DNA from: an uncultured Myxococcales bacterium
Lineage (GTDB): Bacteria; Myxococcota_A; UBA9042
Direction: 5' to 3'
DNA length: 64,000 bases
NCBI GenBank assembly: GCA_903955385.1
Contig: CAJBNH010000137.1
Location: 1 to 64,000, forward strand
In this document: positions 1 to 8,964 of the stretch, one piece after another
How the letters are laid out: every line of letters starts with the position of its first letter
Position numbering within the stretch: position 1 is the stretch's first letter
The notes under the pieces: generated by a model
The model's database searches: none
The model's input: the letters and a program-made list of their open reading frames with translations, nothing else
Told to the model about the DNA's origin: nothing
Made by a program: the position numbers and the translations under genes

Positions 1-1098
1 AACGCCAGAGGCTGCCGCCAGAGCGCGCTCGACGGCCGCGACCCGGCCCTCGTGGCCCAGCCGCGGTGACGGCAGCACCACCCTGTGGGAGGCGACGTGG
101 GCGACCTTGGCGCGGGGTACTTGAAGAATTGTGCAGATCTGCTCCAGACGCACGGCCTCCGGGGTCTGAGCCTTGAAGTGGAAGGTGAACCCGCGCCAGG
201 CGGGGTCGGGCACGACGTCGCGCGTCACGGCGGAGTAGAACGTGTCGCGGGCGGCGACCAGAAAGGCCATCGGCCCGAGCGGTGTTGCGTCGGACGGCAC
301 CACTACACCCAGCGACTCGACCGGGGCGACCTCGAACGCGCCAAGCGCGGCGGAGAGGTCGGGGGCCACGTCGGCCATCAACAAGGCTCCCACGGACGGG
401 GGCAGTGCCAAGCCCAGGCGAGGAGCGAGGAAGGTGCGGCCATCGGCCGTCGTCACGGCGAACGCCTCGCCTTGTTTGGTGATCGCCGTCGCTGTGGCTC
501 CCGTGACCACCTGCACGCCCGGCGCAGCCGCCAACGCGTCCGTCAGCGTCTGCAAGCCGCCCTTGAGCGTGAAGCTCTTGGCGACGTCCTTGCGACGCTC
601 ACGCTTCTTGAAGATCAGGTCGGCGGGAAACTCGTCGGCGCACTGCGAGGGAACCGCAGCGAACATGGCCGACATCACGCGGTCGTAGTTGCCGTTGCCG
701 ACGATGCGGCCGTAGTAGTCGCGGACGCTATTCCCCTCCTTGCGGGCTCCGACGAAGCGCGGCGCCGACCACAGCAGCTCGCCGAACGAGAGCTGCGACG
801 TGATCGACACCACGCGGCCGTCCACCAGCATCCGGAAGGGAGCTTTCTGGCGGGGAAGAATTTCCTGTGTGATCCCCAAGTCTTCCACAAGGCCCAACAG
901 CGCCTGATAAGAGTTGTAGCAGGTGTGGGCACCCAACTCGAACCAGTAGCCGTTGTCCAAGCGCTCGCTGTGGACGCAACCGCCGGGCGAGTCCTGCGCC
1001 TCGAGCACGACGACGGTGCGCCCGGCGCGCGCCTGATGCCACGCCAGCGTCAGCCCGCTCAGCCCGCCGCCCACTACCAGCAAGTCCGTCTGTATCAT
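1..1098 (-). CDS. Protoporphyrinogen-oxidase-like FAD-dependent oxidoreductase (partial, 3' end off window)
   Basis: The frame stays open from the ATG at 1098 to the left edge (366 codons), so the C-terminus lies outside the window. Residues 6-15 hold the dinucleotide-binding glycines (VVGGGLSGLT), followed by an acidic strand end (VVVLEA) and a PGG motif, as in the amine oxidase/HemY family. A segment LGAHTCYNS and a middle domain follow. HemY-type enzymes oxidise protoporphyrinogen IX in haem synthesis and are usually about 460 residues, so roughly 100 residues are missing. The ATG overlaps the stop of the upstream hybrid kinase (ATGA), so the two are probably translated together. Family membership is firm. 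The substrate is an inference, and another flavin-dependent desaturase or amine oxidase is possible. Confidence 0.8.
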   Translation of the reverse strand, partial: MIQTDLLVVGGGLSGLTLAWHQARAGRTVVVLEAQDSPGGCVHSERLDNGYWFELGAHTCYNSYQALLGLVEDLGITQEILPRQKAPFRMLVDGRVVSITSQLSFGELLWSAPRFVGARKEGNSVRDYYGRIVGNGNYDRVMSAMFAAVPSQCADEFPADLIFKKRERRKDVAKSFTLKGGLQTLTDALAAAPGVQVVTGATATAITKQGEAFAVTTADGRTFLAPRLGLALPPSVGALLMADVAPDLSAALGAFEVAPVESLGVVVPSDATPLGPMAFLVAARDTFYSAVTRDVVPDPAWRGFTFHFKAQTPEAVRLEQICTILQVPRAKVAHVASHRVVLPSPRLGHEGRVAAVERALAAASGV

Positions 1099-3944
1099 GT
1101 CGTTTCCTCTTCGGTACCGGCCACTTCTTCAAGGGTCCGGCGTAGGGTCTGGGCCGAGACCGGCTTGTCGAGCCGGGGATTGTCGACCGCTTCCAGAAAG
1201 GCCCGCGAGCGGTCGGTGAAAGCGCCGCCCGACAGGAAGACCATGCGGCGGGCGTGTTTGGGGTGCCGCGTGACAAGCTCGGCGTGCAGATCCATGCCGG
1301 TCATCTCGGGCATCATCAGGTCGCACAGGATGACGTCGAATTCCCGGCCCGCATCCAGGGCACGCAGCGCGTCCTTCGCTGTCGTGACGGACATGACCTC
1401 ATGCTGGGTTCCGAGCACCCGCGTCACCATCTTGCCGATCAGCACCTCATCGTCGACCACCAGTACGCGGCGTCGCTTGGCCTCGTTCCCCAACAGGATC
1501 ACGGAGCTGCGTCCGGCGCCCGACTGCCGATGCGACCCACGCCACGGCCGCAGCGCCACCCGGACCTTCGTGCCGCGCCCCCGCTCGCTCTCGACCGAGA
1601 TCTCTCCCCCCAGGCCTGTCACGATGCCGTGGCAGATCGACAGGCCCAGACCCGTCCCCAAGCCCACCGGCTTGGTGGTGAAGAACGGCTCGAACACGTG
1701 CGGAAGGACGTCGGCATCGATGCCCACACCGGTGTCGGAGATCACGGCGACGAGCCACTGGGCCTCGCGGCGCAGCGACACACGGATCTCGTGCCGTTCC
1801 GGTGCCCCCTCTGGCACCGCGTGTGCGGCATTGACGAGCAAGTTGACGAAGACCTGCCCCAGCCGGGTCTCGCTCGCCTCGACCAACGCGTCCTCGCCGT
1901 CGACACTGGCCCAGTCGCGCATCAGGCGTGAGCGATGGCGGATCTCGTGCCACGCCATGCTGACGGAAACCTCCAGCACATCGCGCAGATCCACGGGGCC
2001 CGGGCGGTCCTCGTCAGGACGGGAGAAGGTTTTGAGATCTCTCACGATCTTGCGAACCCGCTCAGCACCGTCGGCCGCCGCCGCGACGGCCTCACCCAAC
2101 TCGGTCAGTCGAGGCGCAAGCTCCAGCGGCCGGTCCAGCGTGGCCAGTCGCTGCCGCAGTGCCGAAACCTCTGCGGCGACGAACTCGAGGTTGCCCATCA
2201 GGTAGGCCAGCGGGTTGTTGACCTCATGGGCGACGCCCGCGGCCAACCGCCCCACCGACACCATGCGGTCGGCAAACTGTAGACGGTGGGCGAGCTTGCG
2301 CTCCTCCGACACGTCCCGGGCGATGACCAGCACTGAGCGCACCCCGTCGAATGTCACGGGCATCGCCGCGACTTCGGCCAACGCGATGGTGCCATCGCGG
2401 CGAAGCAGTCGCTCTTCGCTGACCGGCAGGGGGCCCTCGCTGCTCCCCGCTCGCCCCAGGCGTTCTCGCACTGCCGAGTGGTCGTCGGGATGTACGAAGT
2501 CGAGCACCCTGCGGCCCAGCAGCTGGTCGGGCGAGGCCACAGCGAACATGCGAGCCGCCGCCGGGTTGACGTAGACCAGCAGACCGTCGTGGTGCACGAC
2601 CACGGCCTCGGGGGTCGCCTCCGTCAACATCCGGAAGTTGGTCTCCGACCGCCGCAGGGCCCGCTCCGTCTCCAACCGGGCAAAGTGCAACGTCAGGATT
2701 TCACTGGCGACCCGCAGCATCCGTTGTTCATCTTCGGTCCACTCGCGCGTCTCTCGCGTGTCGTCGAAGCCCACGTAGCCAGCCAGCCCGCCGCCCAGCG
2801 CGCGGATCGGCATCAACAGCATCGCCCGGATGCCCTGACGCTCGAAGATCACTTGCTCAGGTGCCGCTTCGACCGGCAGTTCGGCCACAGACGGCACCAC
2901 GATGGTCTGGAAGTTGGCCAGCTGCCGCATCGCCCACGGTGTGTTCGACGACCGCAGATTCTGCAGCACGTGCTTCAGGGGCGGCGAGCCGGGCGCGCAC
3001 CACTCGAAGGTGTTGTCGATCACCTCACCATGCTTGCGGAATTCGAAGATGTACGCGCGATCGACCCTTACGGCGCGGCCCAGGATGGCCAGGATTTCTT
3101 CCAGATCCACATCGCCGGGAACGAACCGCCGCGACACCTCGGCCATCGCCGCTTCGACATCCAGCCGTCGCCGCAGCCCCGCCTCGTCTCGCTTGCGGTC
3201 GGTGATTTCGCGAACGATCGCGAACACCTCGTCCGGACCGCTGGGCACCATGCGCGCCTCGAAGTGGCGGTCGTCGGCCATGGGGGCAAGCCGGTACTCG
3301 TAGTGGACCGTGTCTTGCTTGGCCAGCGCCTCGACGATGTGCTGATAGGTCAGGGCGCCCACCGGGTCTGGCATCACGTCTTGAATGCGACGGCCGATGA
3401 AGGCGTCAGGCGGGAGCACGGGACCGAGCTGGCGTCCGGGCTTGAAATCGAGTGTCGTCCCGTCGGCGTGGAACCGAAACACCATGTCTGGCATCGCGTC
3501 GAACAGCGTCCGACTGCGGGCTTCAGACCGTTGCAGCGCGCGCCGCAGGTCGGAGCGGGCGGCATACTCAGCCACCCGCCACTCCGCCACCATCACCCGC
3601 AGGTCCAACTCTGCCAGCGACACCGGCTGCAGCACACACGAGCTTGCGCCGGTATCCAGTGCGTTCTGGGCCTGGTCCGTGCAGGTCTGGTCCAGAATCA
3701 CCAACAGGTGCACAAGGTCGCCATCGGGCATCTGGCGCACCGCCCGGCAGAAATCCCAGGCGCCAAGCGGCGATGGCGCAGCGGGCGGGCAAGTGAGCGC
3801 GACGAAGTCGAATCGGCGTTGGCAATGGGACTGCAACGCCGCGGCGGTGGTCGGCCAAGTCTCGAGCGCGTGTCCGCGTCGGGTCGCCACCTGACCGAGT
3901 TGCTGTATCAGGTCGGGATTCGCGCCGACCAGCAGGATGTCCAT
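1095..3944 (-). CDS. Hybrid sensor histidine kinase (degenerate receiver-PAS-GAF-PAS-HisKA-HATPase-receiver)
   Basis: Soluble hybrid kinase of 949 residues. In order: a receiver-like N-terminal domain (about 1-120) whose phosphoacceptor strand reads ALTCP and lacks the usual Asp; PAS (about 145-250); GAF (about 265-420); PAS (about 435-550); HisKA with H573 in AHEVNNPL; HATPase with NAAHA, DTGVGI and GTGLGLS boxes; and a canonical C-terminal receiver (VVDDE, D875 in CDLMMP, K in DKPVS). No membrane segment is seen, so it should sense a cytoplasmic signal. The start at 3944 is chosen because GAGG lies just upstream; the same frame stays open to 3998. The stop overlaps the start of the flavoprotein. 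The C-terminal receiver could pass phosphate to an Hpt protein, and one is encoded at 55222-55581. Confidence 0.9.
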   Translation of the reverse strand: MDILLVGANPDLIQQLGQVATRRGHALETWPTTAAALQSHCQRRFDFVALTCPPAAPSPLGAWDFCRAVRQMPDGDLVHLLVILDQTCTDQAQNALDTGASSCVLQPVSLAELDLRVMVAEWRVAEYAARSDLRRALQRSEARSRTLFDAMPDMVFRFHADGTTLDFKPGRQLGPVLPPDAFIGRRIQDVMPDPVGALTYQHIVEALAKQDTVHYEYRLAPMADDRHFEARMVPSGPDEVFAIVREITDRKRDEAGLRRRLDVEAAMAEVSRRFVPGDVDLEEILAILGRAVRVDRAYIFEFRKHGEVIDNTFEWCAPGSPPLKHVLQNLRSSNTPWAMRQLANFQTIVVPSVAELPVEAAPEQVIFERQGIRAMLLMPIRALGGGLAGYVGFDDTRETREWTEDEQRMLRVASEILTLHFARLETERALRRSETNFRMLTEATPEAVVVHHDGLLVYVNPAAARMFAVASPDQLLGRRVLDFVHPDDHSAVRERLGRAGSSEGPLPVSEERLLRRDGTIALAEVAAMPVTFDGVRSVLVIARDVSEERKLAHRLQFADRMVSVGRLAAGVAHEVNNPLAYLMGNLEFVAAEVSALRQRLATLDRPLELAPRLTELGEAVAAAADGAERVRKIVRDLKTFSRPDEDRPGPVDLRDVLEVSVSMAWHEIRHRSRLMRDWASVDGEDALVEASETRLGQVFVNLLVNAAHAVPEGAPERHEIRVSLRREAQWLVAVISDTGVGIDADVLPHVFEPFFTTKPVGLGTGLGLSICHGIVTGLGGEISVESERGRGTKVRVALRPWRGSHRQSGAGRSSVILLGNEAKRRRVLVVDDEVLIGKMVTRVLGTQHEVMSVTTAKDALRALDAGREFDVILCDLMMPEMTGMDLHAELVTRHPKHARRMVFLSGGAFTDRSRAFLEAVDNPRLDKPVSAQTLRRTLEEVAGTEEETT

Positions 3945-4127
3945 GCGACCTCGACCGTGCCGAAGAGAGTCTCCGGCTGACGCACCGAATGCTAGCACTC
4001 AGAGCCGGTTCTGGTCACTGGCTCTTCCATACGGGAATCGTCTTGTGCTAGAAGCGTTCACACCAACAGGGGGCGCTCCGTTCCCAGTGGCCCATTTTGG
4101 GACGCTTGTAACGATTGGAGGAGTTCA

Positions 4128-4394
4128 ATGACACCCGGCGATTACGTTCTTTCCGTCCTGCGGCAGTTCTCTGACAACGAGATGTCGTGCGCCGACCTGG
4201 TCAACTGGGAAGGCAACGTGCAGAAGTATGAGAAGGTCGCAATTTACAACGCATTGGCGCATCTGTACGGCACCGGCAAGATCGTCAAGCAGACCGAAGG
4301 GCGCTCGACGTGGTGGGCGATTGCCCTCGAAGGTCCCAAGTCGTCGTCGCGGTCGAAAGGTTCGTCCAGAGACGCCTCGAAGGGCGCGGCCTGA
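4128..4394 (+). CDS. Small winged-helix-like protein, function unknown
   Basis: 88 residues with a strong ribosome binding site (GGAGGA) before the ATG. The first 65 residues look like a compact helical fold ending in a beta wing: helix (YVLSVLRQF), helix (SCADLVNW), a Tyr-rich turn (EKVAIYNALAHLY), then a wing-like segment (GKIVKQTEGRSTWWAI). The last 20 residues are Ser/Lys-rich and disordered. This resembles small winged-helix or HTH proteins, but I do not recognise a named family. It diverges from the hybrid kinase across about 180 bases and runs into the HAD lipoprotein gene. Possible DNA binding is an inference. Confidence 0.75.
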   Translation: MTPGDYVLSVLRQFSDNEMSCADLVNWEGNVQKYEKVAIYNALAHLYGTGKIVKQTEGRSTWWAIALEGPKSSSRSKGSSRDASKGAA

Positions 4395-4423
4395 CCGCTT
4401 CGCGACCGAACCGTCGAGGAACC

Positions 4424-5377
4424 CTGCGCTTCCGCTGCCTTGCCACGCAATGCGTGCTGGTGCTGGGGAGCGCATGGCTGCTCTTGGCCTGTGGCACTGC
4501 TCCGCCCGTGGCGAGCGACCCCGTTCGTCTGCAGGCAGGCACCGTCGGTGTTGCGGACCGTCCAGTGGACGGATTCTCGCCCGAAGCCAATGCCCAGCTC
4601 AATGACTTCTTCGCCCGCACCAGGACGCATGTAGGCCGCAAGGTCGCCGTGTTCGACGGAGACGGCACGGTTGTGGGGCAGGTCCCCCACTACTTGGCCG
4701 ACGAGTGCCTGTTCGCCTTCGCCCGCGAGCATCCCGACCGCAAACGTGATGTCATTGCTCGCATGGTGACGCAGTCCAATGTGTCGCTGCCGTATGTGCA
4801 GGACCGTGTGCACTTCTTTGCTGGCGAGACGGTGCAGGATCAGCGCGCGCTTGGCGAGCGGTGCTTTCGCAGCTGGTACCGCGGCAAGCTGTTTGAGCCG
4901 ATGCGGCAGCTGATCGCCCGACTGCACGCCAACGGTTTTGAGGTATGGATCATCACCGCGTCGCCAGAAGCGCTGTACCAGGGCTTTCTGGCCCGCGAGC
5001 TGGGGCTGCCCGTGACCCGGGTGGTCGGCGTGAAGTCAGTCGTCCGCCAAGGGAGGCTGACCGATGAAATCGTTCCTCCAGTGCCCCAGGACGAGGGCAA
5101 ACTGGCCGCCATCGAGACCTTCGTGCAAGCGACACCACTGCTTGCCGGTGGCAACAGTCGGGGCGACAAGGAGATGATCGAGGCCAGTCAGGGACTGCGC
5201 CTGATCGTCAACCCCGATGAGATTGTCGCGCCCGACCAGACACAGAGCATGGCAGACTACGCTCGCACTCAGGGCTGGCTGGTCGTCCGCATCCGCGACG
5301 TCGCCGAGCCCGGCTTTCCCGCGGTGACGTCCAAGGAATTCGGCGTGCGCCAAAACAAGGCCCACCCCGTGCCTTGA
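4424..5377 (+). CDS. Exported HAD-superfamily phosphatase, probable lipoprotein
   Basis: HAD phosphatase resembling the phosphoserine-phosphatase branch. Motif I is FDGDGT (nucleophile and acid Asp), motif II is ITASPEA, and motif IV is GGNSRGDKEM. The N-terminus has a hydrophobic stretch ending in a lipobox (LLLAC) and a low-complexity linker, which places the enzyme in the periplasm. The start is uncertain. A CTG at 4424 follows GAGGA and gives a normal signal peptide. A GTG at 4310 is also in frame but would overlap the preceding gene by 85 bases and give a 45-residue n-region. The organophosphate transporter starts 19 bases downstream, so the pair may hydrolyse and import phosphorylated compounds. 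The substrate is unknown. Confidence 0.85.
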   Translation: MRFRCLATQCVLVLGSAWLLLACGTAPPVASDPVRLQAGTVGVADRPVDGFSPEANAQLNDFFARTRTHVGRKVAVFDGDGTVVGQVPHYLADECLFAFAREHPDRKRDVIARMVTQSNVSLPYVQDRVHFFAGETVQDQRALGERCFRSWYRGKLFEPMRQLIARLHANGFEVWIITASPEALYQGFLARELGLPVTRVVGVKSVVRQGRLTDEIVPPVPQDEGKLAAIETFVQATPLLAGGNSRGDKEMIEASQGLRLIVNPDEIVAPDQTQSMADYARTQGWLVVRIRDVAEPGFPAVTSKEFGVRQNKAHPVP

Positions 5378-5396
5378 AGGTGCCGGAGGTCCGTGC

Positions 5397-6755
5397 GTGT
5401 CCAACTGGTTGAGATCACCGCGTTCATGGCTGTCTCCGCCCCCACCGGCACCGCCGTTGCCGGCCCACGAGATCGCGCGTCGCTATCCCTGGTTCCGTTG
5501 GGCCGTGCTCGAGTCCACCTTCCTGGGGTATGCGACCTTCTATGTCGTGCGCAACAACCTCTCGACGGTCGCCAAGGACGTCGGTGGGGCGCTGCACTAC
5601 GATCACGACATGATCGGCAGCATTTTGGCGGTCTCCGCGATCACGTACGGGATCGGCAAGTTCGTGATGGGCGCGGTGTCCGACCGCTCCAACGCTCGCA
5701 CCTTCATGGCGCTGGGGTTGGTGTTGACGGCACTGTGCAACTTCGCGTTTGGCGCGGTCGCCAGCTATCCGTTGCATCTCGCATTGTGGGCACTGAACGG
5801 CTTCGTGCAGGGCATGGGCTGGCCCCCTTGCGGGCGCGCGATGGGGCATTGGTTCAGCGTGCGCGAGCGCGGGTCGGTCTTTGCCGCCTGGAACATCGCC
5901 CACAACGTCGGCGGTGGCATCGCGGGGGTGATGGCGGCCTGGGCCGCAGGCAGCTGGGGCTGGCAATACGCCTTTCACATCCCGGCTGTGCTGGCCCTTG
6001 TGGGGGCCGGCTACATCCTGTTGCGCTTGCATGACACCCCGCAGTCCGTCGGTCTGCCGTCGATCGAGGTCTATCGCAACGACTTCACCGCGCACGAGCG
6101 CCATCACGGCACCGGCGAGATCGACCTTTCGTTCCGCGAGCTGTTGGTCGTGCACGTGTTGCGCAATCGCGCGCTGTGGTTCGTGGCGATTGCGAATTTC
6201 TTCGTGTACGTCGTTCGTTACAGCATGTTGGACTGGGGACCGACGTACCTGCGCGAGGTCAAGGGCGGCTCGCTCGAGTCCGGCGGTCTTGCGATCATGG
6301 TCATCGAGTTCGCGGGCATTCCCTCCACGTTGCTGATGGGCTGGCTGTCGGATCGCTTGGGCGGGCGGCGCGGCATGGTCAGTCTGCTGTGCATGATCCC
6401 GATTCTGTTCGCCTTCTGGGGTATCCTGCTGAATCCGCCCGGTCGGCTGTGGCTTGACTTCACGCTGCTGGGGGTCGTCGGCTTCTTCGTGTATCCACCC
6501 GTCATGCTGCTGGGTGTCTCGGCATTGGACCTGACCTCGAAGAAGGCGGTGGGCACAGCGGCCGGGTTCGTGGGACTGTTCGGCTACATGGGGCGCACGG
6601 CTCAAGCCAAGGGCTTTGGCTGGATGGTGCACCACTACCGCGACACGTTGGGACTGGTCGCGGGCTGGAATCTGGTGCTGTACGCGATCCTTGCCTGTAC
6701 CGTCGCCGCCATCCTCTTGCTGGCGCTGACCTGGAATCAACGACCGCGAGGGTGA
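5397..6755 (+). CDS. MFS organophosphate:phosphate antiporter, GlpT/UhpC family
   Basis: 452-residue major facilitator with about 12 membrane segments. The N-terminal half carries the features of the organophosphate:phosphate antiporter family: an Arg in FYVVRNN, YGIGKFVMG after helix 2, and SDRSNAR in the helix 2-3 loop. A matching loop (SDRLGGRRG) follows in the C-terminal half. Members import glycerol-3-phosphate or hexose phosphates in exchange for phosphate, or act as receptors (UhpC). The start is a GTG placed 6 bases after GGAGGT. The exported HAD phosphatase immediately upstream suggests coupled handling of phosphoesters. Which ester is moved cannot be read from the sequence. Confidence 0.9.
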   Translation: MSNWLRSPRSWLSPPPPAPPLPAHEIARRYPWFRWAVLESTFLGYATFYVVRNNLSTVAKDVGGALHYDHDMIGSILAVSAITYGIGKFVMGAVSDRSNARTFMALGLVLTALCNFAFGAVASYPLHLALWALNGFVQGMGWPPCGRAMGHWFSVRERGSVFAAWNIAHNVGGGIAGVMAAWAAGSWGWQYAFHIPAVLALVGAGYILLRLHDTPQSVGLPSIEVYRNDFTAHERHHGTGEIDLSFRELLVVHVLRNRALWFVAIANFFVYVVRYSMLDWGPTYLREVKGGSLESGGLAIMVIEFAGIPSTLLMGWLSDRLGGRRGMVSLLCMIPILFAFWGILLNPPGRLWLDFTLLGVVGFFVYPPVMLLGVSALDLTSKKAVGTAAGFVGLFGYMGRTAQAKGFGWMVHHYRDTLGLVAGWNLVLYAILACTVAAILLLALTWNQRPRG

Positions 6756-6843
6756 CCGTCCGATCTGGGCGCCCCAATCCGTCAGGTCGTTTGCCGCCGT
6801 TCGTGGTTCGGCCGTATCCTTGCCGCCTCCTCAGGAGTCGCCC

Positions 6844-8943
6844 ATGCCGGCACTGATGCCGCCGCCCGACCTGACAGCTGCTGCCCCCGCAAAGTCCCAG
6901 GCGCCTGCGCTTCTGGCACGGCGTCGCGGTGCGCTTGTGGTGCTCGGCCCCGGCATGATGGTGCTGCTGTCCTGGCTTTACGCACGACCTCTTGCGTGGG
7001 TCCCGCCGCCCGAGTGGTTCCATTGGGGGCAAGTCGCTGTTGGTGGCTTGGCCGCCCTGTACGTTCTGGGCGCGTGGTCGGCGTATCTGGGCGCCTCTCA
7101 GGGCCGCTGGCCGATGACGGTCGCGGCTCTGGGGCTCGGTACCCTGTCCATCCCCGCGCTTGCCGCCACGCCGTTCTTGACGCTGGGGCTGCTGCTCGCC
7201 AGTGCGTCGCTGCTCGTGTGGCTGTGGTCGCCTGGACGGCCGACGCCGGACCCCAAGGCACCTCGTCACCACGCCGAGTCGCTGCAAGGGGCTGCCATTG
7301 CCCTTGCCCTGATCTGGTTCGCTTCGGTGCCCAGCGGGTTTGCCCGCGGCACGCTGGGTTGGGCCGGAGCGTTCTCTGCGGCGGCGGTGGCCTCGCTGCT
7401 CACGCTGTTTTGGGCAGCAGCGTTGCCCTCGCGCCATCGCAAGCAGGCCATCGTCTTGGGCGCTGCGGGGTTGGCTGCGGCCGTGCTGGCGGTGCTGATG
7501 GCTCTGCTGGGTGCCGACCTGCGGATCGCGATGTCCCTTGCCAGCCTGCCGCCGGTGGTGGCGGCGCTGTTGGCGTTGCGGCTCGAGGCCGCCGCCGATG
7601 CCTCCGACGACACCTCCTGGTGGGAGTCGCTGGTGGACGATCCAGCCCGCACCCTCGTCGTCACCTTCGTGTTCCTGTGCGCGTTCGGTGGGTTGCTGTT
7701 GGCCTTGCCGATCAGCGCCACCGGTCCGCACGGCGTACCGGCCATCGACGCCCTGTTCACCGCCGTCAGCGCCACTTGTGTCACCGGCCTGAACACGCTT
7801 GATCCTGGCAAGGATTTCAGCGGCTTGGGCCAAGTCTTCATCGTCATCCTCATCCAGACCGGCGGCTTGGGGATCATGACCTTTTCGACCGCCGCGTTCT
7901 CGCTGTTGGGGCGGCGTCTTAGCCTGCGACACGAGGCGAGCCTGGTCGAGCTGCTGAGCGCCGACGACCGCAGCCGCTTGCAGGACTCGCTGCGCAAGGT
8001 GTTGATCGTCACGTTCGCGACCGAAGCCGCCGGCGCCGCGCTGCTGTTTCCCATGCTGCTGTTCGAAGGACACGATGTCGGTTCGGCGGCGTGGGAGGCG
8101 ACGTTCACCTCGGTGTCGGCCTTCTGCAACGCCGGGTTCGGGCTGCAGACCCTGAATCTCGTACCGTACCAGCACAACGAGTTGATTCTTCAAGTCGTTT
8201 CGGCCCTGATCATCGTCGGTGGCATGGGGCCTGCCGTGGTCTGGGCGTTGCCCGACTTCGCCCGACGCAGACGTACCACGCTGCACTTCAAGCTGGTCGT
8301 CTCCGTGACGGCCGCGCTGCTGGTCGTGCCCGCCGTCTTCATTGCCGTCTCAGAGTGGTCCAACACCCTGGCCGGCATGGACGTCATCGATCGCTTGTCG
8401 AATGCGTGGTTGCAGTCGGTCACACCGCGCACGGCGGGCTTCAACTCCGTCGACCTGACGGCGATTCGTCCGGCCACCGTCACCACCTTGATTGTCCTGA
8501 TGTTCATCGGCGGCAGTCCGGCCTCTACCGCGGGCGGTATCAAGACCACCACCCTGGCCCTGTTGCTGCTGGCCGTGGTGGCCGCCCTGCGAGGACGCTC
8601 CAAGGTGACGGCGTTCGGCTTCACCATCGGTCAGGGGTCGATCTACAAGGCGACTGCGGTTGCGACGCTGGGGCTGATGTCGGTGTTCGGCGGCTTCTTC
8701 GCGCTGCAGCTGACGCAGAACTTGTCGTTCGAAAGTGCAGTGTTCGAGGTCGTGTCGGCGCTCGGCACCGTCGGCCTGACGATCGGAGCGACGCCGCAGC
8801 TGGACAGCGTCGGCAAGGTCGTCGTGATGATCTGCATGTTCATGGGCCGGGTGGGGCCGCTGACGCTCTTCATCCTGGTGGCGCGCTCCCGTGGCGAACG
8901 GGGCGATTGGGAACGGCCGACGCGCGAAGTGGCGGTGGGCTAG
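6844..8943 (+). CDS. TrkH/KtrB-type potassium transporter subunit with N-terminal membrane extension
   Basis: 699-residue integral membrane protein. The C-terminal 480 residues contain the four filter segments typical of Trk/Ktr/HKT transporters: TCVTGLN, NAGFGLQ, RTAGFNS and GTVGLTI. Before this core come about 200 extra residues with several hydrophobic segments, absent from short KtrB proteins. The ATG at 6844 is preferred over an in-frame TTG at 6820 because AGGAG lies 7 bases upstream of it. The gating subunit gene follows 21 bases later. The complex should take up K+ (or Na+) across the inner membrane under nucleotide control. Confidence 0.93.
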   Translation: MPALMPPPDLTAAAPAKSQAPALLARRRGALVVLGPGMMVLLSWLYARPLAWVPPPEWFHWGQVAVGGLAALYVLGAWSAYLGASQGRWPMTVAALGLGTLSIPALAATPFLTLGLLLASASLLVWLWSPGRPTPDPKAPRHHAESLQGAAIALALIWFASVPSGFARGTLGWAGAFSAAAVASLLTLFWAAALPSRHRKQAIVLGAAGLAAAVLAVLMALLGADLRIAMSLASLPPVVAALLALRLEAAADASDDTSWWESLVDDPARTLVVTFVFLCAFGGLLLALPISATGPHGVPAIDALFTAVSATCVTGLNTLDPGKDFSGLGQVFIVILIQTGGLGIMTFSTAAFSLLGRRLSLRHEASLVELLSADDRSRLQDSLRKVLIVTFATEAAGAALLFPMLLFEGHDVGSAAWEATFTSVSAFCNAGFGLQTLNLVPYQHNELILQVVSALIIVGGMGPAVVWALPDFARRRRTTLHFKLVVSVTAALLVVPAVFIAVSEWSNTLAGMDVIDRLSNAWLQSVTPRTAGFNSVDLTAIRPATVTTLIVLMFIGGSPASTAGGIKTTTLALLLLAVVAALRGRSKVTAFGFTIGQGSIYKATAVATLGLMSVFGGFFALQLTQNLSFESAVFEVVSALGTVGLTIGATPQLDSVGKVVVMICMFMGRVGPLTLFILVARSRGERGDWERPTREVAVG

Positions 8944-8964
8944 ACGACGACGGTGGGAGGCTGG

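Noticed and set aside
85-2205. 706-codon open frame on the plus strand
   Set aside because: Arg/Ser/Pro-rich, no motifs, and antisense to the flavoprotein and hybrid kinase genes; a typical high-GC shadow.
2478-3980. 500-codon open frame on the plus strand
   Set aside because: His/Gln/Arg-rich shadow opposite the kinase PAS-GAF region, no domain.
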